A DNA stretch of 64,000 bases from Ailurus styani (lineage: Eukaryota; Chordata; Mammalia; Carnivora; Ailuridae). Positions 60,452-64,000 of the stretch are shown piece by piece. The position numbers and the translations under genes are program-made. Under the pieces are notes generated by a model. It was not told where the DNA came from, made no database searches, and saw only the letters and a list, made by a program, of their open reading frames with translations. The stretch spans positions 3,326,392 to 3,390,391 of the forward strand of contig LNAC01000065.1 in NCBI GenBank assembly GCA_002007465.1, in the 5' to 3' direction. Positions within the stretch are counted from its first letter, which is position 1; every line of letters starts with the position of its first letter.

Positions 60452-61884
60452 TCCATGGTGAATTTTTCTTTTCTCCATTTAAATGGCACTGGCTAAAACT
60501 AAACCACCAAAAACTATCTGGAAAAATGAAATTTGGAAGTAATACATTCAGAAGATGATAAACTTGCACTGACATATCTTATGTTAACATCAAAATAAGA
60601 CATTACTTCAAAAATCTTGTGACGCTTCTGCAAATAAGTTTGTTCTTACAGTTTGGAGACTTGACCTATCATCATTGACTGCTTTGCTCCCCCAAATGCC
60701 TGAGTGGATTAATGAATATTGTGAAGCTATTGGAAATGAGTCTGATAGTTGCATTGGCTTGTGTATCAAAGGGTACTTGGTATTTGACTTAGTTTGCATT
60801 ACTATCATGATTTTGTGAATCTCTTGCATTTACTTTGAATGTCAGGTTAGATTGGCCTGTTTTATAGGCCACTTTTTCCTTCTGATGTAAGGTGTTTTTT
60901 TCCCCCCTCGTTTTTATGTTTTTTTTATTAAATTTTACATATTCAGGTTATTCTAGTTGTTTATTTAAATTTGAACTAGTTTTTGTTCAGTGCTATGCGG
61001 TACACATTTACTGTTAGGGCAAGGTTCCCAGGTTTACTGTATTTTCAGAGAGCTATTTTATTATGTAAATACTTTTCTTCCCACTTTCTGTGGTTTCACC
61101 ATTGCATGAAATCATTCAAGGTTATTTAACAGTTACATCCCTCTATGCCTATAATTATAAGCGTACACTAAACACGAAGTTTGGCATATGTTGCAAAATG
61201 TCATCTTGTCCTTTTAAAGGCTTTAAGAAGAGTATACAAGCAGTCTACACCTTTATGTTAATGTTGATTGAAGAAAAAAAAAAAACAGTATTTTTTAAAT
61301 GCTAACTAGTCCAAGATAGAAATGCATATGCCAAAGAAATGTTAGATCTAGTGTCATGGTTAGATTTTAAAATTGGTCACCTACGTATTATTACACTTCC
61401 AGTACTATAACTATGTCATTATTACATTCAGATCTTCCTGGTTATTTTATGTTGCAAAGGTAAGCTGCTTCCAGGCACATGGACTTAAAGATATCCTACC
61501 TTATATCATTGGTAGTTTTGCAGGAATTAACATGGTATAGTCATCATTTGAGTTTAATTGAGCATCATAACTTTTTATTTATTGATGGATTAGTAATTTT
61601 TACTGGAAAGCATAGTTTAGCCAGTCTGCCCAAGTTGGTCTTCATTACCCCAAATTTAAGTATGTGGATAAAAATTAACAAATGTGTGAAATTTGTGAGC
61701 TATTTTTAAAAAGTTACAATATACAAATTGACTATCACTAACATAGATGATACTTTTTTTTTTAATTATCGCTTTAGCTTATGGCAAAATTTGGTGTAGT
61801 GCACGGTTATTTCATTCTAGATTGACCTTATTCTAAATCAGAAAGTGATTAAAATATGTACACCAAAGCCAGGTTTTTCTTTTC

Positions 61885-61990
61885 TTTTTCATTCATTCAG
61901 CAACTATTTATTGAGCATCAGCTCTCTGCCAGGCACATTACGAGCTGCTACACACTGTCTAAACGTGACATATGGTTAAGTAACTTTACA
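61885..61990 (-). repeat. MIR/L2-like relic in the DIPK2A 3' UTR
   Basis: The order 'tcattcattcagcaactatt', 'tattgagcatcagctctctg' and 'ccaggcacatta' matches the shared antisense MIR/L2 type start. It is short. Confidence 0.6.
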
Positions 61991-62928
61991 ATGATTATCA
62001 AGTACTTTAATGTAGGTATTTCTTAAGTTGAGATAGCATTGAGTTAGGATGGTGCATTCATGTTATTTTACTGTTATGATAAAAATTCTTGTACCATCTA
62101 TAACTGGGTTGCTACAAAAAAGCATGATGAAATCAATAAGGTTAACCCCCAGTATAAAAACTGGGAGAAGGGTAAGGTCTCTCCTTATAAAATAGATTAC
62201 ATTATGTTAATTTTTATACATCCATATATTACAGATATCAACTAGCCCTCAAACATTTAAGTGCTAGAAGTTTTACTAAGCTGACTTTTTACAACTTCGG
62301 AAAACTTTTGAGGGGAGCAGGTAAAATTATTTGTCAAACATTCACCAGTTAGAACTTCAAATAAAAGACACATTTTCAAAACAGAGCACCTTTTATATTT
62401 GATAAGTGTTCATTACAAACTTTAGAATGCCAGTCACAGAGGGTTGTCTTTATGTGGCTTAGCAAACATTTATCTTACTTTGGAAAAGCAATTGTGATTG
62501 CAGAACAGGGAAGTGAGAAAACACTGCCAGCAGTGATTGCTACTGGAGGTAGTTGTTACAACTACCATTTCCCCCATGAGATTATGTGGAATTTCTTTTA
62601 TCTTTCGAAAAAGTTGAGAAGATAGTAAAAGAATTAGGAATTTTAAATTACAGGGAAAAATATGTATGTGAAAAGCAATAAATATTTTGTTCACTTTGCT
62701 ATCAAGATGTTCACTATCAGATATTTATTATACAGCAGCAATTTATATTTTTAATCATTGCCCATTAATAGACACAGTAAAATATTTTTGAATCAGACAT
62801 TTGGGGTTTGTATGTGCATTAAAATTGTCTTTTGTACTGTAAGTTACTGTTTAATTTGAATATTTTATCAGAACTGTCTCCCTGTGCCTTTATAATATAA
62901 AGTTGTTTCTACAACTTTTAATGATCTT

Positions 62929-62934
62929 AATAAA
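62929..62934 (+). terminator. Likely main polyadenylation signal (AATAAA) of DIPK2A
   Basis: A canonical AATAAA, with T-rich sequence after about 62985 that could be the downstream element. A second AATAAA at 62677 could give a transcript about 250 nt shorter. Use of either is inferred. Confidence 0.6.
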
Positions 62935-62955
62935 GAGTACTTTAAGAATCACACT

Positions 62956-64000
62956 TTTCAGACTATCTCTTAACTTCAAACATCTAAATTTTTTTGAATA
63001 GAAACTGAGGTTATGTAGATATTTTTTTTTCCTCTTGCATGCATTTTGATACTATTTTCAGAAGCCATCTGGTTGGTTCTGTGCTGGACTTAAAGTTTGT
63101 GTTTTTTCTTTTGTTTTTCTGTAGTAAACTTTTTTCTATAGTAGATAACTTTTACTGCTGATATGGGAGTTTTGAAAAAATTATGGAATTTTTCAAATGT
63201 ATACAAAAGAATAATATGAACAATAGTTAACTATGGTTATACTAACTTCAAAAGTTAGCAACATGTGGCCAAACTTATTTCATCTATGTCTCGATCTACT
63301 TGACCCCAGGTTATTTTGAGCAGATCTCAGAGATGTTATTTGATTCAGAGATACACATTTCTCTTCCAGCAAAATCACAGTACCATTTCACATCTAAAAA
63401 TTAACAGTAATACCCCAGTATCACCAAAGCAGGAAAGCTCTCAAATACTGCTATCTTTTCTCAAAAGCTCAATATCTAGCTGCAGGGTTTCTAAACTGCT
63501 GGCTATATACATGGAGTTAATTTGATGATCAATAAGGATAATAACTAACATGGACCAAAACATTGTAAATATGTAAATTATGCATTCAAAATGTTAATAG
63601 CAAGCAAAGATAAACCAATTCAGTCACCTTTGGAAAGATAGGAGGGAATTATTCTGGAAACTGGTAACTTGGAGACTAAGAAGCATTCATCCTGCCTTAT
63701 TCCCCAGGGTAATGTTATTACATGGAAGAATTTATAAAATATGTAGAATTATTCAAGTTAATAAATGCAGAAGGAGTGTTAGAATATCACCATCTCATAT
63801 ATACTAATGAAATGAGAGCTGGGCAGTGGTCATCAGTTGCTACTGAAGCCATTAATTAAAAAGCTAATGAGGAACTTTGTGTGGATAGATCAAGATGACA
63901 AGACCTGAACTCTGGTCAATCTTAGTGATACGTACGCCTTATACTATGACTCGAAAGTATCCAGCACCACAAGAAAAGGAAAAAAAAAAAGTCTGATCAA
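62956..64000. other. Downstream intergenic sequence, nothing recognised
   Basis: AT-rich DNA after the DIPK2A polyadenylation signal. The frame 63316-63525 shows no domain, and I can name no repeat. Confidence 0.55.

Larger units (their letters stand above)
39100..62955 (+). other. DIPK2A: DIPK2A gene locus (three coding exons, two introns)
   Basis: The locus runs from a CpG-island promoter through coding exons 39396-40052, 55407-55710 and 60120-60451 to a 2.5 kb 3' UTR. The exons join in phase 0 (exon 1/2) and phase 1 (exon 2/3, Asn321 split). They total 1293 nt, giving 430 residues plus a TAG stop, which is the length I recall for mammalian DIPK2A. Intron 1 is about 15.4 kb (donor CAG|GTAGGC, acceptor TTTTGTAG|AG) and intron 2 about 4.4 kb (donor AAA|GTAAGT, acceptor CCCTTTTACAG|A). 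The transcript start is inferred from the TATA-like box at 39095 and is not proven. The 3' end is inferred from AATAAA at 62929. The gene is intact, with no frameshift, premature stop or N in coding sequence. Confidence 0.93.
60452..62955 (+). other. DIPK2A: DIPK2A 3' UTR
   Basis: About 2.5 kb of AT-rich sequence follows the TAG with no long frame. It contains a MIR/L2-like relic near 61890. Two AATAAA signals sit near the end, at 62677-62682 and 62929-62934. The distal one is the better match to a long 3' UTR and is followed by a T-rich stretch. Short and long isoforms are possible. Confidence 0.7.

Overview
This is a mammalian nuclear window, most likely from a caniform carnivore. At least sixteen copies of the tRNA-Lys-derived carnivore SINE (CAN SINE) are present. 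Several are young forms with 'ctcagtgggttaaagcctctgc' style heads (or the reverse complement) and 12-17 bp target-site duplications. The wording of these SINEs and of the young LINE-1 3' ends fits Mustelidae, but that family-level call is an inference. There are no bacterial genes, CRISPR arrays, tRNA/rRNA genes or operons.

Layout. (1) 1-33.6 kb is repeat-dense, AT-rich intergenic DNA: a LINE-1 3' end at the left edge, scattered MIR, L2 and MER5A relics, several old LINE-1 pieces, and a nested stack at 14.2-25.8 kb. In that stack an old antisense LINE-1 was entered by a nearly full-length sense LINE-1 (15.03-21.64 kb, both ORFs broken), which was itself hit by a CAN SINE. Two 5'-truncated antisense LINE-1 copies (13.36-14.14 and 23.83-24.23 kb) have perfect 15 and 17 bp target-site duplications, and both contain N gaps. 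Old ERVL/MaLR-type LTRs occupy 28.8-33.5 kb. (2) 33.6-37.9 kb is repeat-poor and holds one MER20-like element. (3) About 37.9-40.3 kb is a CpG island with GC boxes, a 32 bp alternating purine-pyrimidine (Z-DNA-prone) run and a TATA-like box. (4) 39.1-62.95 kb is the only protein-coding gene, DIPK2A (formerly C3orf58; also DIA1, GoPro49, HASF), on the + strand in three coding exons: 39396-40052, 55407-55710 and 60120-60451. The joined exons give 1293 nt including the stop, i.e. 430 residues, with consensus GT/AG introns and no frame break. A 2.5 kb 3' UTR ends near an AATAAA at 62929. (5) 62.96-64.0 kb is downstream intergenic DNA with nothing recognised.

DIPK2A encodes a secretory-pathway divergent protein kinase-like protein of the FAM69/DIPK family. 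The rest of the window is flanking and intronic sequence of this gene. I found no undescribed multi-gene system. The points worth a second look are the repeat nesting, the assembly gaps that coincide with LINE-1 G-rich tracts, the Z-DNA-prone run in the promoter, and a possible internal start of DIPK2A at Met239.
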